From Paludibacter jiangxiensis (GTDB lineage: Bacteria > Bacteroidota > Bacteroidia > Bacteroidales > Paludibacteraceae), in NCBI GenBank assembly GCA_945897785.1, contig CAMDGD010000004.1, positions 1-64,000 on the forward strand: a DNA stretch of 64,000 nucleotides, read 5' to 3'. Positions 1 through 8,968 of the stretch are shown here, piece after piece (positions within the stretch are counted from its first letter, which is position 1; each line of letters opens with the position of its first letter). A program made the translations under genes and the position numbers. Below the pieces are notes generated by a model. It was not told the DNA's origin and ran no database searches. It saw only the letters and a program-made list of their open reading frames with translations.

Positions 1-14
1 ATTTGCTAAAACAC

Positions 15-47
15 AAAAAACCCTTGATTAATTAGCTTAATCAAGGG
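15..47 (-). terminator. Intrinsic terminator of tRNA-Phe
   Basis: An 11-bp perfect stem (CCCTTGATTAA / TTAATCAAGGG) with a 5-nt loop is followed on the minus strand by six T residues. It lies 9 nt beyond the 3' end of the tRNA gene and is a textbook rho-independent terminator. Confidence 0.85.
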
Positions 48-55
48 ATTGGTTG

Positions 56-128
56 TGGTACCACCAGGAATCGAACCGGGGACACAAGGATTTTCAGTCC
101 TTTGCTCTACCAACTGAGCTATGGTACC
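56..128 (-). tRNA. tRNA-Phe (anticodon GAA)
   Basis: The minus strand folds into a complete cloverleaf of 73 nt: acceptor GGTACCA/TGGTACC, D arm GCTC...GAGC, anticodon stem AAGGA/TCCTT with loop CTGAAAA, and T arm with TTCGATT. The anticodon GAA reads Phe codons. The discriminator base is A and the CCA end is not encoded. The middle pair of the T stem is a C-U mismatch (51:63), which is slightly unusual. A Bacteroidota promoter lies just upstream and a terminator just downstream, so the gene is transcribed alone. Confidence 0.93.
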
Positions 129-146
129 ATTTTCTTTTAGCGTGTG

Positions 147-176
147 CAAAAATACAGGTTTTTTTTGTTTTACAAA
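147..176 (-). promoter_or_regulatory. Promoter of tRNA-Phe
   Basis: On the minus strand TTTG, 18 nt, TATTTTTG matches the Bacteroidota sigma-A consensus (TTTG / TAnnTTTG). It lies 18 nt upstream of the mature tRNA 5' end. Confidence 0.7.
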
Positions 177-274
177 ATGTTTAGTGCAATATTTTATATT
201 TTACCTTGTTTGTGCTTGCTGTTTTATTCCAACAGGGCGTAGTTTATCTATATAATCAAGCAAAAATAATTCAT

Positions 275-304
275 TTTGTAAGCTGAAAAAAAACTGTACT
301 TTTG
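275..304 (+). promoter_or_regulatory. Promoter of the DUF898-M48 operon
   Basis: TTTG, 18 nt, TACTTTTG matches the phylum consensus; the start codon of the DUF898 gene follows 23 nt after the -7 element. Confidence 0.7.
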
Positions 305-327
305 TATTATTCACAAACAATAGTAAC

Positions 328-1467
328 ATGGAAAATACGCCTCAATTGTCAACAGAAGAATCACCGAAAAAAAATACCCTAGGCTTTGATGGCAAGGGGT
401 CTGAGCTTTTTGCTATCGACTTAGTAAATACCTTGTTTACCATTCTTAGTTTAGGCTTATATTACCCTTGGGCAAAGGCAAGAAAATTAAAATATGTATA
501 TCAAAAAACCCAATTAGCAGGTAGCCGGTTCGATTTTTTGGGTACCGGAAAAGAAATTTTTAGGGGATTTATTAAAGCTGTTATTATTCTAGTGGTTTTT
601 TACGGAATGCTCTACGCCACACAAATTTTATTGCCTAAGATACAAGATAATGAAATATTGTTGGGTGTTTTTATTGCCTTATTACTCTTGTTGCTTTTTG
701 CAGGTATGCCCTTTTTTACTGCGTATGCTATATTCGGCACTTTTCGCTATCGGGCTGCTCGTTCTACATGGCGGGGCATTTTATTTGGCTTCGATGCGGG
801 TAAAAAAACCTTTATTCCCTCTTTCTTAAAAGGGTATTACTTTATTATTTTGGTTTACTTAGTGTTTTTCGGACTGTATTTTGGGTTGTTTTATTTTATG
901 ACTTCAGAGGGAATGGAAACCGGTGGTATGAATACAACAACAACCATTTTATCGCTAGCTATGTTGCCTATTTTGGTACTGCTTTTTTATGCTATGGCTT
1001 GGTACCAAACAAATTTGTACAAGATTACCTACGGAAACTTGCGTTTGGGTAATGTAAAGCTCCATTTTACAGGTGATGCAAGTACTCTTTTCGGTATTCA
1101 AATAGGCGGAAGCTTATTAAGTAGCTTAACCCTAGGCATTTATTACTTTTGGTACAAAAAAGACTTGTATAACTTCCTGATTCAAAATTGCTTGGTAGAA
1201 CAAGATGAACTTACTTTTCCGGTAAAATCAGCTATCACCCCTAAACAAGTGTTTAATTTGGAGGCAGGTAATTTCTTTTTGTTGCTTTTTACTTTAGGTT
1301 TGGCCTACTCGTGGACCTACTGTCGTACTGCACGGTTTATTACCAAAAACATCATTATTCCGGAAGATATTGACCTTGACCGCATACAACAAACCGAAAA
1401 TGCAACTACCGATGCTACCGGCCAAGAGATGGGCGATATGTTGGATTTGGGAGGCATTTTCTTTTAA
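328..1467 (+). CDS. DUF898 (YjgN-like) membrane protein
   Basis: A 379-residue multi-pass membrane protein. The segment FDGKGSELFAI...LGLYYPWAKARKLKYVY near residues 20-60, a related second copy in the middle (GDASTLFGIQIGGSLLSSL, then LGIYYFWYKK) and a third near residue 305 (NLEAGNFFLLL...LAYSWTYCRTARF) are the repeated pattern of the YjgN/DUF898 family. At least six hydrophobic stretches are visible. The biochemical role of the family is not known. The M48 metalloprotease starts 31 nt downstream on the same strand, so the two probably form an operon and may act together at the inner membrane. That link is inferred from context only. Confidence 0.8.
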   Translation: MENTPQLSTEESPKKNTLGFDGKGSELFAIDLVNTLFTILSLGLYYPWAKARKLKYVYQKTQLAGSRFDFLGTGKEIFRGFIKAVIILVVFYGMLYATQILLPKIQDNEILLGVFIALLLLLLFAGMPFFTAYAIFGTFRYRAARSTWRGILFGFDAGKKTFIPSFLKGYYFIILVYLVFFGLYFGLFYFMTSEGMETGGMNTTTTILSLAMLPILVLLFYAMAWYQTNLYKITYGNLRLGNVKLHFTGDASTLFGIQIGGSLLSSLTLGIYYFWYKKDLYNFLIQNCLVEQDELTFPVKSAITPKQVFNLEAGNFFLLLFTLGLAYSWTYCRTARFITKNIIIPEDIDLDRIQQTENATTDATGQEMGDMLDLGGIFF

Positions 1468-1498
1468 TCATTGATTAATAAGCAACGCATTTGCAACC

Positions 1499-2590
1499 AT
1501 GAAAAAATTCGACATCACCTACTCCGACGGAAAAACAGCACGACTATATGATGCCCAGCTGTCGTTCTTGTCGCATAGTTTATCTATAAGATATATTGAT
1601 GAGCATGGGTTTACGCATGTTATAAATTGGGATATTGATAAGATTAACCCCACGCAATTTGGGGCATCATTTCAACCCAAGCTTACTTATGGTGATTTTC
1701 CTTTCGAAACTATCGAAGTGGGTGCGGGCTTTTTTGAGGAACTACAATCGTTTTATCCAACGCTAAAGCTAAAAAATAAAACCAATAGGCATATTCAAAA
1801 AAATACTTGGCGTACCATATTGCTTGCGTTTGTTATTATTGCAGGTTTTTCGGCTCTATCGTATTTTTATATTGTGCCGGGTATTGCCGATAAGGTAGCC
1901 CAATCTATTCCTGTTAAATATGAAATGCAGTTGGGCGAACAAATTTACCAACAAAACATGCTGCCTTTTACTACCGACTCGGCAAAAACGGTGTTGGCAA
2001 ACAAGTATTTTGAACAAATGGTGGCTGATGCGCCCTATCCGGTTAAGGTTACCGTAGTGGATAATACTATTGTTAATGCCTTTGCTATGCCGGGAGGGCA
2101 TATTGTAATTTTTACCGGATTGCTAAACCAGATGAAACACCACGAAGAGTTGGCCGGGGTGTTGGCGCATGAATACGGACATATTTACTACCGTCACAGT
2201 TTGCGGAGCATGGCCCGATCCCTAGCAAACTATGCGCTATTGTCTTTGGTGATTGGCGATGTTAGCGGATTAGCCGGCATATTGATTGATAATGCTGATT
2301 ATATTATGTCGATGAAATACTCACGCGAGATGGAAAGACAAGCTGATGCCTTTGCTTTTGAACTAATGCATAAAAATGGCATAAACCCACAAGGCATGGT
2401 TTGGTTGTTTGAAACGCTTAACGACTTGCAAAAAGACGAAGAACTGCAGATACAATTGCCTGAATTTATGAGTTCGCACCCCGAAACCGTAAAAAGGATA
2501 GATGCCATGACGAAAATGGCAAAAACAAACAAAACCACCCTCCGTTCAAACGAGCAAATGGAAGTTATTTGGGGACAACTAAAGCGCTGA
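1499..2590 (+). CDS. M48-family membrane metalloprotease
   Basis: 363 residues. A zinc-binding HEYGH motif at residues 224-228 and a downstream SREMERQADAFA segment supplying the third ligand (ExxxD) identify an M48 peptidase. One transmembrane segment is visible around residues 105-125, so the catalytic domain is probably anchored in the membrane; the first 100 residues form an uncharacterised beta-rich domain. The motif AFAMPGGHIVIFTGLL preceding the active site is typical of the BepA/LoiP/Oma1-like branch, suggesting a role in membrane or envelope protein quality control. The gene follows DUF898 in an apparent operon and ends just before the convergent tRNA-Pro terminator. Confidence 0.88.
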   Translation: MKKFDITYSDGKTARLYDAQLSFLSHSLSIRYIDEHGFTHVINWDIDKINPTQFGASFQPKLTYGDFPFETIEVGAGFFEELQSFYPTLKLKNKTNRHIQKNTWRTILLAFVIIAGFSALSYFYIVPGIADKVAQSIPVKYEMQLGEQIYQQNMLPFTTDSAKTVLANKYFEQMVADAPYPVKVTVVDNTIVNAFAMPGGHIVIFTGLLNQMKHHEELAGVLAHEYGHIYYRHSLRSMARSLANYALLSLVIGDVSGLAGILIDNADYIMSMKYSREMERQADAFAFELMHKNGINPQGMVWLFETLNDLQKDEELQIQLPEFMSSHPETVKRIDAMTKMAKTNKTTLRSNEQMEVIWGQLKR

Positions 2591-2598
2591 TTATAGAT

Positions 2599-2633
2599 AA
2601 AAAAAGTCTGACAATCAATACTGATTATCAGAC
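2599..2633 (-). terminator. Intrinsic terminator of tRNA-Pro
   Basis: A 12-bp stem (GTCTGAtAATCA / TGATTgTCAGAC on the minus strand, one mismatch) with a 4-nt loop is followed on the minus strand by a run of seven T. It begins directly after the encoded CCA of the tRNA. Confidence 0.8.
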
Positions 2634-2635
2634 AA

Positions 2636-2714
2636 TGGTCGGGGTGACAAGATTCGAACTTGCGACCACACGCCCCCCAGACGTGTACTCTAAACCGGGC
2701 TGAGCTACACCCCG
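2636..2714 (-). tRNA. tRNA-Pro (anticodon GGG)
   Basis: The minus strand folds as a cloverleaf: acceptor CGGGGTG/CACCCCG, D arm with AGCCCGGTTTAGAG, anticodon stem CACGT/GCGTG around loop CTGGGGG, T arm GCAAG-TTCGAAT-CTTGT. The anticodon is GGG (Pro). Unlike the tRNA-Phe of this window, the CCA end is encoded (last three bases). Confidence 0.92.
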
Positions 2715-2727
2715 TGGTTTTCTGTTG

Positions 2728-2758
2728 CAAAAATAACTGTAATTTATATTTTTCACAA
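2728..2758 (-). promoter_or_regulatory. Promoter of tRNA-Pro
   Basis: On the minus strand a TTG element and a TATTTTTG -7 element are separated by 20 nt, about 14 nt upstream of the tRNA 5' end. Confidence 0.6.
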
Positions 2759-2765
2759 CCGTTTT

Positions 2766-4211
2766 TTACATCATTGGACTAAAAAGGCGCGAAAACGATT
2801 CCATTATCCGTTGACCCCGAGGTCTTTTTCGCCATTTTTTTTCATTCACTTGCTTTGTATAATGCATATCTTCCAAAAAAATGGCTTTTAATTTTAATGC
2901 ACTATCCTTATCGTAGATAAATGCATTAACCTCAAAGTTTTGCTCAAAACTTCTAAAATCGAGGTTGCTTGTTCCTACAATAGAAATGCTATCGTCAACA
3001 ACAATGGTTTTGCTATGTAAAAATCCTTTTTCGTAAAAGAACACCTGCACCCCGGCATCGAGCAAAAACTCTATATACGACGAATTGCTTGAGCGAACTA
3101 TAGATAATCGAGACAGCTTTGGCAGCATCAAACGAACTTCCACCCCTCTAAGTGCCGCTGTTTGAATGGCATGTAAAATCAACTCGGGAGGCATAAAATA
3201 AGGCGTTTGTATATAAACATAGTTGTTCGCCGTACTTATAGCATAAAAAATTCCATGCATAATGCTCATCCACCGGGTATTGGGGCCTGCATTTACCAAC
3301 TGAACACAGTTTTTCGGAAAATTATTGCTTGTATTAGAAGGGAAATATTGTTTTCCTTTAAGGTGAATTCTATCAACAAAAAACCAATCATTGATAAAAA
3401 TTTCTTGTAGTCCACTTACAGCCGGACCTTCTAAACGAATCATGGTGTCACGCCAGGGACCCAGGTTATCGCCATTAAAATAGCGCTTTGCTACATTTAA
3501 GCCTCCGGTATAACCAATGTTTCCGTCTATAACAATAATTTTTCGATGATTACGGTAATTAATACGACTTAATACAAAGGGAAACTTAGGCGGAAAAAAT
3601 GCATGCGCCTTAACACCGGCTTCTTTCAAAGGCTTTAAAAAACGGGAACTAAGTTTAAAACTACCCCAGTAATCGTATATTACCCGTACCTGAACACCTT
3701 GCTGAGCTTTTTGAATAAGCAACTCTTGCAAACGCAGACCCAATGCGTCATTGGCAATAATATAAAATTCGATATGAATATGGTCTTTTGCTTGTGCTAT
3801 GGTTTCAAAAATAGCTCGAAATGTTTCTTTTCCATTGGTATAAAAAGCAATGGCTGAATTGCTATACGGGTAAGCATCGCTATTGGTATACAACAACTTG
3901 ATTAATCCTTTTACCGCTTCTGAGGGCGCCGTTTGTAAAATAGCTGCTATATCTAGTAATGCTGCCGATTTTTCTTTTGCCTTTTGTCGCAAACTCAATT
4001 TGTTTATGGTATTCTTTTGCCGAATATTTTGTCCGAATAGCAAATAAAAAAATAAGCCCACAAAAGGCAAAAAGATTAGCGCAACTATCCAGGCAATAGA
4101 ACGAATCGGGTTGCGATTTTGCATTATTATTACCACCACCGTTGATATAAGCGTATAAATATATATGGCTAAAATCAACACAGAGAGCATATTACTAGTA
4201 ATAAAAAGCAT
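2766..4211 (-). CDS. cls: Cardiolipin synthase (phospholipase D superfamily)
   Basis: 481 residues. Two HKD motifs, HRKIIVID near residue 221 and HSKTIVVDD near residue 398, form the two-lobed phospholipase D active site. The N-terminal 60 residues contain two hydrophobic segments flanking QNRNPIRSIAWIV, the PLDc_N module of bacterial cardiolipin synthases. The enzyme condenses two phosphatidylglycerol molecules, or PG with another phospholipid, to cardiolipin at the inner membrane. It lies 24 nt downstream of ribD on the same strand and is probably cotranscribed with it. The length and domain order are normal for ClsA/ClsC-type enzymes. Confidence 0.92.
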   Translation of the reverse strand: MLFITSNMLSVLILAIYIYTLISTVVVIIMQNRNPIRSIAWIVALIFLPFVGLFFYLLFGQNIRQKNTINKLSLRQKAKEKSAALLDIAAILQTAPSEAVKGLIKLLYTNSDAYPYSNSAIAFYTNGKETFRAIFETIAQAKDHIHIEFYIIANDALGLRLQELLIQKAQQGVQVRVIYDYWGSFKLSSRFLKPLKEAGVKAHAFFPPKFPFVLSRINYRNHRKIIVIDGNIGYTGGLNVAKRYFNGDNLGPWRDTMIRLEGPAVSGLQEIFINDWFFVDRIHLKGKQYFPSNTSNNFPKNCVQLVNAGPNTRWMSIMHGIFYAISTANNYVYIQTPYFMPPELILHAIQTAALRGVEVRLMLPKLSRLSIVRSSNSSYIEFLLDAGVQVFFYEKGFLHSKTIVVDDSISIVGTSNLDFRSFEQNFEVNAFIYDKDSALKLKAIFLEDMHYTKQVNEKKWRKRPRGQRIMESFSRLFSPMM

Positions 4212-4235
4212 AGCAATGGAATTAATACTCTTTTA

Positions 4236-5297
4236 TTAATTTCTATATAAAACAAATTTATTTCCTTCGTAACTACATTCCGATTCAAAATAACGCATAG
4301 CAAGCAAGGGTGCCTGTACGCCGGCTCCTAGTTTTATTGGGGCAATCTCTACCCTTGCTTCATCCCACAAACCGTCTTCAATAAAACTATGGAGCAAGGC
4401 CGACCCACCCTCAACAATAAGCGAATTAATATTTCGTTGATGCAAAGCCTTTACTAACTGAGGGAGTATTTTTTCCGAAAAATTGAGCTGTGAAAAGGCT
4501 ATATTGGCAGTTCCAACAACAGCCCTTTCTGTAAAAATTAAGCTTGGCGTTGTTTGGTCGAGTATATGAAATGATGTATTTGACGCAAGCATGGCATCGT
4601 ACAATAACCCTTTACGGTCGATAGTTACGCGCAAAGGGTTTTTGCCTGCCCATAAACGAGTAGTAAGTTTTGGATTATCCATTAGTACAGTGTTGGTGCC
4701 AACAAGAATAGCAGCTTCTTCGGCACGCATTTTATGATTAAAAATTTGTGTTGTTTGTGTAGAAAAAAGTACGGGAGGAGTAGTGCTATCTTTGCGGTCA
4801 CCGTCCATAAAACCATCAATAGATTGCGCCCACTTTAAAAAGATGTACGGTCGGGATTGCTCCTGAAAGGTGAAAAAGCGTTTATTTAATTCCCTGTTTT
4901 CTGCATCGAGTACGCCTGTTATTACTTCGACACCGGCTTCTTGCATCATTCTAACGCCATTGCCTGATACCAATGGATTAGGGTCTATGCTTCCAATAAC
5001 TACACGGGGTATTTTTTTTTGAATGATTAAAGCCGCGCAAGGCGGTGTTTTTCCGGTATGCGAACAGGGTTCTAAATTAACATATAAGGTTGATTTTTCT
5101 AGTAAAGCGGCATCTCGTACTGCATAAATTGCATTTGGCTCTGCATGCGCTTCTCCGTATTCTTGATGATAGCCCTCGCCAATAATCAAATCATCATAAA
5201 CCAATACTGCACCCACCATCGGATTTGGAGCAGTTCGTCCCAAGCCATTTTTAGCTAACTGCAAACACCGTTGCATGTATTTTTCATCTACAATCAT
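4236..5297 (-). CDS. ribD: Bifunctional riboflavin biosynthesis deaminase/reductase
   Basis: 353 residues. The N-terminal cytidine-deaminase-like domain carries the zinc ligands H51 (HAEPNAI), C78 and C87 (PCSHTGKTPPC); the C-terminal domain from about residue 150 is the RibD_C NADPH-dependent reductase (FLKWAQSIDGFMDG, later LIVEGGSALLHSF). It performs the second and third steps of riboflavin synthesis, deamination then side-chain reduction. No other rib genes are in the window. It is divergent from prmC and probably the first gene of a ribD-cls unit. Confidence 0.93.
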   Translation of the reverse strand: MIVDEKYMQRCLQLAKNGLGRTAPNPMVGAVLVYDDLIIGEGYHQEYGEAHAEPNAIYAVRDAALLEKSTLYVNLEPCSHTGKTPPCAALIIQKKIPRVVIGSIDPNPLVSGNGVRMMQEAGVEVITGVLDAENRELNKRFFTFQEQSRPYIFLKWAQSIDGFMDGDRKDSTTPPVLFSTQTTQIFNHKMRAEEAAILVGTNTVLMDNPKLTTRLWAGKNPLRVTIDRKGLLYDAMLASNTSFHILDQTTPSLIFTERAVVGTANIAFSQLNFSEKILPQLVKALHQRNINSLIVEGGSALLHSFIEDGLWDEARVEIAPIKLGAGVQAPLLAMRYFESECSYEGNKFVLYRN

Positions 5298-5441
5298 TCT
5301 ATATTCTTTATTAGCAAGATACTAGTAAAAATTCTACCCCGGCAATAGCACAAAATATCATATAGGTTGAATGCATTTTTACTAATAAATTTGGGTAAGT
5401 CAGCCTATTTTATCAATTTTGTGTACTAAATATACACCGAA

Positions 5442-6281
5442 GTGCAACAAGCTTACTTATTATTTCAAAAACAACTCGCCGGTTATTATCCCGAAACAGA
5501 GATTCGTAGTTTTTGGCTGTTACTAATGGAACAGTTATGCGGCTTATCGCGTACCGAAATTCGTACAAACAAAAATAACATTTTATCAGAAGAACAAGGC
5601 GAAAAATTGAAAACAATTATTCTCCGCTTGCAAAGAGCTGAACCCATTCAATATATATTGGAAGAATGTACCTTTTTCGATTTGCCATTTTTTGTTAGTC
5701 CGTCGGCACTTATTCCCCGACAAGAAACCGAAGAACTGGTTGATTGGATACTAAAAGAGAACGCTGATTGCAAAGGCACAGTATTGGATATTGGGTGCGG
5801 AAGCGGTAGTATAATTGTTACCCTTGCCAAACACTGTCCGCTAGCTAAATGCTATGGATTAGATATCTCGGAAGATGCCATTGCCTTGGCTCAAAAAAAT
5901 GCACAACGAAACCAAGTTGCGGTTTCTTTTATCAAAGGCGATATTTTATCAAAAAACTGTAGCCCTATTCCTGCCCAACTAATTATCAGCAACCCACCTT
6001 ATGTATGCGAACACGAGAAAGCTTCGATGCACCGCAATGTATTGGATTATGAGCCGGCAGTAGCTTTATTTGTACCCGATAACGACCCTCTTATATTTTA
6101 CAAAGCCATTGCCGATTACGCCATCGAAAATTTACTTTCCGGAGGAAAATTGTTTTTTGAGATAAACAGAAGCTATGGAAAAGAGCTAACTGTGATGCTT
6201 GAGCAAAAAGGCTTTTATGCTATTACAGTAAAAAAAGATATATCGGGAAACGACCGAATGATACAAGCACACAAAAAATGA
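5442..6281 (+). CDS. prmC: Release factor glutamine N5-methyltransferase
   Basis: 279 residues, GTG start. The SAM-binding motif DIGCGSGS (about 116-123) and the NPPY motif at 184-187 that binds the glutamine side chain are intact. The first 80 residues form the helical PrmC N-terminal domain that recognises release factors. The enzyme methylates the GGQ glutamine of RF1/RF2. The GTG is preferred because the next ATG would cut away the conserved N-terminal domain. The stop codon overlaps the recX start (ATGA), so the pair is translationally coupled. Confidence 0.92.
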   Translation: MQQAYLLFQKQLAGYYPETEIRSFWLLLMEQLCGLSRTEIRTNKNNILSEEQGEKLKTIILRLQRAEPIQYILEECTFFDLPFFVSPSALIPRQETEELVDWILKENADCKGTVLDIGCGSGSIIVTLAKHCPLAKCYGLDISEDAIALAQKNAQRNQVAVSFIKGDILSKNCSPIPAQLIISNPPYVCEHEKASMHRNVLDYEPAVALFVPDNDPLIFYKAIADYAIENLLSGGKLFFEINRSYGKELTVMLEQKGFYAITVKKDISGNDRMIQAHKK

Positions 6282-6745
6282 AAAAGCGGCTTACATACGA
6301 GCAAGCCTTGCATAAAGCCGCCGCACTTTGTACCCGTGCCGAAAAATGCAGTTATGACATACGGCAAAAATTACTCAGTTGGGAACTAACAACCGAAGAA
6401 AGCTCAGCAATAATAAAAACACTAATAACCCAACAATTTATAGATGATGCGCGGTATTGTGCCTTTTTTATAAAAGACAAAACACGCTTTAATAAATGGG
6501 GAAAGATAAAGATACGGTATGCCCTACAAGCAAAAAAAATTGATGAACTTCTTATCAATAAGGCACTCGATACCATTGACTCAGAAAGTACTTTGAAACA
6601 GTTACGCGAACTGCTTCAGCAAAAAAGCAAAAACATCAAATATAAAGATAACTACGAAAAAAAAGGCAAGCTAATTCGCTTTGCCTTAAGCAGAGGATTT
6701 GAAATGCATCACATACAAGCAGTTTTACAAGAAATAGAAGAATAA
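6278..6745 (+). CDS. recX: Regulatory protein RecX
   Basis: 155 residues of helical, lysine/arginine-rich sequence with the RecX pattern of three-helix repeats: AAALCTRAEKCSYDIRQKL, then LITQQFIDDARYCAFFIKD, then KWGKIKIRYALQAKKI. RecX proteins bind RecA filaments and limit recombination and SOS activity. No recA lies nearby; instead the gene overlaps prmC by 4 nt. It converges on ackA with a single base between the two genes. Confidence 0.85.
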   Translation: MKKRLTYEQALHKAAALCTRAEKCSYDIRQKLLSWELTTEESSAIIKTLITQQFIDDARYCAFFIKDKTRFNKWGKIKIRYALQAKKIDELLINKALDTIDSESTLKQLRELLQQKSKNIKYKDNYEKKGKLIRFALSRGFEMHHIQAVLQEIEE

Positions 6746-6746
6746 G

Positions 6747-7955
6747 CTATTTCGACAAAGCGCTTACAATCCGTAACGAGTCGGTAGCAATCATAAACTC
6801 TTCATTTGTAGGTACTACGGCTACTTTAATTCTTGATTGTGGTGTACTAATTAGCATTTCCTCACCCTGAACACTGTCGTTCATTTTTTTATCAAAGTCG
6901 ATACCAATAAATTCCATTTCATTACAAACCAATGCGCGCACTTTTGCAGCATTCTCTCCAACACCTCCGGTAAAAATAATGGCATCGGCTCCACCTAAGG
7001 CCGCAATATATGCCCCAATGTATTTTTTTATGCGATAGGCGTACATATTTAACCCTAAAATGGCTCTTTCATTGCCGGCATCACAAGCCTGTAATATTTC
7101 CCGTATATCACTAGATATACCTGTAATACCCAACATTCCACTGTGTTTATTAAATAAGGTTGAGGCTGAACCAGCACCTATCATCTCTTTTTCCATGATA
7201 TAAAAAACTGCACCTAAACCTATATCTCCACTTCGTGTACCCATCATTAATCCTTCAATAGGTGTAAATCCCATGGTGGTATCGACCGACTGCCCATTTT
7301 TTATGGCTGCAATAGAACAACCATTGCCAATATGGCAAGTAATAACTTTACTGTTATTAGGGTCAAACCCAAGAAACTCTATGGCTCGTTTAGAAACATA
7401 CCGGTGACTAGTTCCATGAAACCCATACCGACGAACGCTATGTTTGGTATATAGCTGGTACGGAATAGCATACATATAAGCATAATCGGGCATGGTTAGG
7501 TGAAAAGCAGTATCAAAAACACCTACTTGAGGAATATCCGGCATTAAATCAGAAATAGCATAAATACCGGCCAAATTGGGTGGGTTATGCAAGGGGGCCA
7601 TATCAATACATTCTTCCATTTTATCAATAACTTCTTGCGTAATTAATACAGACGAATTAAATTTTTCTCCCCCATGAACCACCCTGTGTCCAACCGCATC
7701 AATAGCATCTAACGATTCGATACAGCCATACTCATCACTGGTTAGCACTCCTAATATATATTCAACACCTATTTGATGTTCCAATACCTCCCCCTCCAAA
7801 ACAACGCTGCGTCCGTCTTCTGTTTGATGCTTTAGAAAAGACCCTTTCATCCCCACTTTTTCAACAGCACCCTGTGCTAAAACCGAATGTTTTTTCATAT
7901 CAAATAACTTGTATTTGATAGAAGAGCTTCCACAATTTAAAACTAATATTTTCAT
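6747..7955 (-). CDS. ackA: Acetate kinase
   Basis: 402 residues, family-typical length. Signatures include the N-terminal MKILVLNCGSSSIKYKLFD, the central GYRYGFHGTSHRYV-type stretch (RRYGFHGTSHRYVSKRA), CHIGNGCSIAAI and the C-terminal FTGGVGENAAKVR. It interconverts acetyl phosphate + ADP and acetate + ATP. It is the last gene of a pta / hydroxyacyl-CoA dehydrogenase / ackA unit; only 11 nt separate it from the dehydrogenase. Confidence 0.96.
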   Translation of the reverse strand: MKILVLNCGSSSIKYKLFDMKKHSVLAQGAVEKVGMKGSFLKHQTEDGRSVVLEGEVLEHQIGVEYILGVLTSDEYGCIESLDAIDAVGHRVVHGGEKFNSSVLITQEVIDKMEECIDMAPLHNPPNLAGIYAISDLMPDIPQVGVFDTAFHLTMPDYAYMYAIPYQLYTKHSVRRYGFHGTSHRYVSKRAIEFLGFDPNNSKVITCHIGNGCSIAAIKNGQSVDTTMGFTPIEGLMMGTRSGDIGLGAVFYIMEKEMIGAGSASTLFNKHSGMLGITGISSDIREILQACDAGNERAILGLNMYAYRIKKYIGAYIAALGGADAIIFTGGVGENAAKVRALVCNEMEFIGIDFDKKMNDSVQGEEMLISTPQSRIKVAVVPTNEEFMIATDSLRIVSALSK

Positions 7956-7966
7956 GTACTTATATT

Positions 7967-8944
7967 TTATTTCGGCAATACACTTAGGTTAATGCTAACA
8001 ATATTTCCTTGTTCATCATAAATATAAAAGCCTTTTCGCTTACTGATTCCAAATTGATTGGAGCGATAAAGGCGGTTTAATAAAGGCGAAGGTTTATACT
8101 TGATGTTTCCAAACTCTTGATACATATTTTCCATCAAGTGAACAATCTTTTCTATCCCCATTTGGTCTGCCGTTCTAAAAACGCCCTGTTTATGTCCATA
8201 GCCTACTATCAGCACCTTATCAATATCTTCTACTCCGGCAACACCTTCCATTAAAATAGAACATGCCTCATTTAACTGAACAAAAAAGATACGCAAGCTT
8301 ACCAAGCCAACCGACTCTTGTAGAGTAACAAAAGCATGTTTAATCAATTTAGCAAATTGACAGACATGTTCGTATGTTTGTACGGAGGTGGAAACTCCCG
8401 GAACAATTTCAAGGATGTTAGACTCAGGGGTGTTAGATAAAAAATGGAATCCTATGGCGCGGTGTTTATAATGTAATTCGTTGGCTAATTCTGTAACAAA
8501 AATGGTAGATACATTGGAAGCGATAATAGCATCTTTTGAAAGTACTGACTCTAAAATGGCAAACACTTCTTTTCTGTTTTCAACGCTTCGCACGCCCATA
8601 TCATCGTATCGGATGGTTTCTATAACAAAGTCGCAACCGGCAAAGTCTTTAAAATCAGTAGTGCCTTTTACATGCGAAAGAATTGTTTTCTTTTCCGATT
8701 CGGTTAATCCCCAACTGATAATTTGCTTGTTGAGTTTTTCTTCAATACGGGCAAAGGCATCGCGCACTCTATCTTCGGTTGGTTCCAAAAAAACCACTTC
8801 CATTCCCTTGCTTGCAGCTAAGGTTACAATGTAACTACCTTCTTTGCCGCAACCAACTACGCCGATACGAGAAAAAAGTGCCCGTTTCCTTTTTCTGCTG
8901 CTGAGTCCAAATTTTTCGATGGGTTCTGTATTCATTGTTGCCAT
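7967..8944 (-). CDS. 3-hydroxyacyl-CoA dehydrogenase family protein
   Basis: 325 residues. An N-terminal Rossmann fold (IGVVGCGKEGSYIV, GxGxxG around residues 31-36) is followed by the catalytic-region motif IGFHFLSNTPESNILEIVPG and a C-terminal helical dimerisation domain ending RKGFYIYDEQGNIV. This is the architecture of single-domain 3-hydroxybutyryl-CoA dehydrogenases, which oxidise (S)-3-hydroxyacyl-CoA with NAD(P). The glycine loop is KEG where the family usually has a small residue plus G or M. It sits between pta (24 nt upstream) and ackA (11 nt downstream), an unusual place for it. The exact substrate cannot be read from the sequence. Confidence 0.8.
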   Translation of the reverse strand: MATMNTEPIEKFGLSSRKRKRALFSRIGVVGCGKEGSYIVTLAASKGMEVVFLEPTEDRVRDAFARIEEKLNKQIISWGLTESEKKTILSHVKGTTDFKDFAGCDFVIETIRYDDMGVRSVENRKEVFAILESVLSKDAIIASNVSTIFVTELANELHYKHRAIGFHFLSNTPESNILEIVPGVSTSVQTYEHVCQFAKLIKHAFVTLQESVGLVSLRIFFVQLNEACSILMEGVAGVEDIDKVLIVGYGHKQGVFRTADQMGIEKIVHLMENMYQEFGNIKYKPSPLLNRLYRSNQFGISKRKGFYIYDEQGNIVSINLSVLPK

Positions 8945-8968
8945 GTATTAATAGTATCTATATTAACG

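Noticed and set aside
2299-2730. 143-residue minus-strand ORF
   Set aside because: It covers tRNA-Pro and the antisense of the M48 gene; the protein has no family features.
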